Of a DNA stretch of 5,955 bases, positions 5,034-5,955 are shown piece after piece. Source of the stretch: Klebsiella pneumoniae. GTDB taxonomy: Bacteria > Pseudomonadota > Gammaproteobacteria > Ga0077536. Numbering within the stretch: the stretch's first letter is position 1; each line of letters begins with the position of its first letter. The DNA lies in the NCBI GenBank assembly GCA_945873015.1, contig CAMCBY010000278.1:1-5955 (forward strand), in the 5' to 3' direction. The translations under genes were made by a program, and so were the position numbers. The notes under the pieces are model-generated. The model saw only the letters and a list, made by a program, of their open reading frames with translations. It was not told where the DNA came from and made no database searches.

Positions 5034-5955
5034 TTCTGGCGACGCGGCGGGGCGCGGTGGACGCGCCTCGGCGAGCCCAATCGCCAGCAGCATCCACGCG
5101 AGACTCGACCAGTAGCCGCCGTAGAACGCGAGGTGGGCATTGAGCGGCAACCATGCGATTGCCGCGCCGAGCAGCCACACCGGCAGCTCCCGCCCAGGTG
5201 TGGGCCGCAATAACAGCCGCAACAGACAGCCGAAAAACACCAGGTAGGCAGCCAGCCCGAGCACACCGGTCTCGACAGCAACCTCGAGCATGAATTGATG
5301 CGGATGGGTCTGGCCGCTGCCGATACGCTTGATCCAGAAATCATCCGCTGCGGCATATTCAGCATAGATGTGCCGAAAGCCGCGCGGACCGATGCCGGTC
5401 AGCCAGTGGTCGGCAAAGATATGTGCGCCGGTGCGCCACAAGGTCAGGCGATAGGCGGTCGCCTGATCGATGCTCGCGGCATTGGTCGAGAACAGCCCCG
5501 AGGTGTCGCTTAAGCGCGTGCGCAGGTTTGGATTCATCGCCGCCAGCGCACCCGCCACCACCAGCAGCGTGGCAAACATCGCAACGCGGCGGCCACGCCA
5601 GTTGAGTCGCCGCAGGCGTACATGCAGCGCGAGATAACTCAGCAGACCGAATCCCAGCATGATCCAGGCGCTGCGTTTCAAGGACATAAGCACCACCACC
5701 AGCAGCGGCACCAGCAGCAGCCACAGTTTCGGGTGGATGCGACACCAGCGCAGCACGCCATCGATGTAGAGCGGCGCGAACACCGCAAGGATCAGACCGA
5801 GCCGCTGTTTAGGATGGAACACGCCGGTCAACGCGCTGTGCTCAAGCGGATAACCGAACAGATCGCGCCGCCAGATCAATTGCACGAACGCATCGAGCGC
5901 AACAAATGCCACCAGCGTCGCAGCACCGAGCGTGACCAGGCGCTGCACTTCGTCA
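5025..5955 (-). CDS. O-antigen ligase family protein (Wzy_C domain), N-terminus outside window
   Basis: This is the C-terminal 309 complete residues of an inner-membrane polysaccharide ligase or polymerase. The frame is open through the window edge, and family members are usually near 400-450 residues, so the gene is cut by the window. The GTG at 5948 need not be the start. Numbering from the residue at 5948, hydrophobic segments occur at about 5-25, 50-66, 75-90, 94-110, 122-138, 226-247, 255-275 and 279-293. The long periplasmic loop (about 139-225) carries the Wzy_C landmarks: YRLTLWRTG (166-174) with R167, GIGPRGF (185-191) and HPHQFMLE (215-222), the equivalent of the family's HxHN-x-x-L-E motif. 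Such proteins join lipid-linked glycans to lipid A-core or another acceptor; the substrate cannot be told from sequence. No other glycan gene is visible in the window. Confidence 0.85.
   Translation of the reverse strand, partial: DEVQRLVTLGAATLVAFVALDAFVQLIWRRDLFGYPLEHSALTGVFHPKQRLGLILAVFAPLYIDGVLRWCRIHPKLWLLLVPLLVVVLMSLKRSAWIMLGFGLLSYLALHVRLRRLNWRGRRVAMFATLLVVAGALAAMNPNLRTRLSDTSGLFSTNAASIDQATAYRLTLWRTGAHIFADHWLTGIGPRGFRHIYAEYAAADDFWIKRIGSGQTHPHQFMLEVAVETGVLGLAAYLVFFGCLLRLLLRPTPGRELPVWLLGAAIAWLPLNAHLAFYGGYWSSLAWMLLAIGLAEARPPRPAASPESL

Overview
The window looks like chromosomal DNA of a GC-rich Gram-negative bacterium, most likely a gammaproteobacterium. The evidence is a full-length CysB regulator very close to the enterobacterial form, a small DUF465 protein, an O-antigen ligase-type membrane protein, and a -10/discriminator matching gammaproteobacterial stable-RNA promoters. 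A dihydropteroate-synthase-related gene of the archaeal type suggests, by inference, an organism with tetrahydromethanopterin-like (H4MPT) C1 chemistry. I cannot name the species.

Layout. Positions 1-221 are a non-coding leader with a TATAAT promoter element and a strong hairpin. Positions 222-1118 (+) encode a protein with a C-terminal FHA domain. A dimeric REP-like palindrome (1128-1173) separates it from the convergent cysB (1185-2159, -), which starts with GTG. Upstream of cysB on the same strand is a crotonase-family gene (2230-3006, -) lacking the second catalytic glutamate of true enoyl-CoA hydratases. Positions 3007-3184 are non-coding and hairpin-rich. A small, relatively AT-rich DUF465 gene follows (3185-3406, -). 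After a divergent non-coding gap with one hairpin comes the dihydropteroate-synthase-related gene (3624-5033, +). Its 3' end overlaps by 9 bp the 3' end of a convergent O-antigen ligase-family gene (5025-5955, -), whose N-terminus lies beyond the window edge.

How the genes relate. No multi-gene pathway is evident. The genes look like single-gene or two-gene units that happen to be adjacent: signalling (FHA), sulfur/cysteine regulation (CysB), acyl-CoA chemistry (crotonase), a small helical protein, pterin-related biosynthesis and surface polysaccharide assembly. Crotonase and cysB are co-oriented 70 bp apart and could be co-transcribed, but a TATACT element suggests cysB also has its own promoter. 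I see no mobile element, CRISPR array, tRNA or rRNA gene. The most interesting items are the dihydropteroate-synthase-related protein, the crotonase active-site change, the rrn-like promoter core ahead of the FHA gene and the REP-like palindrome.
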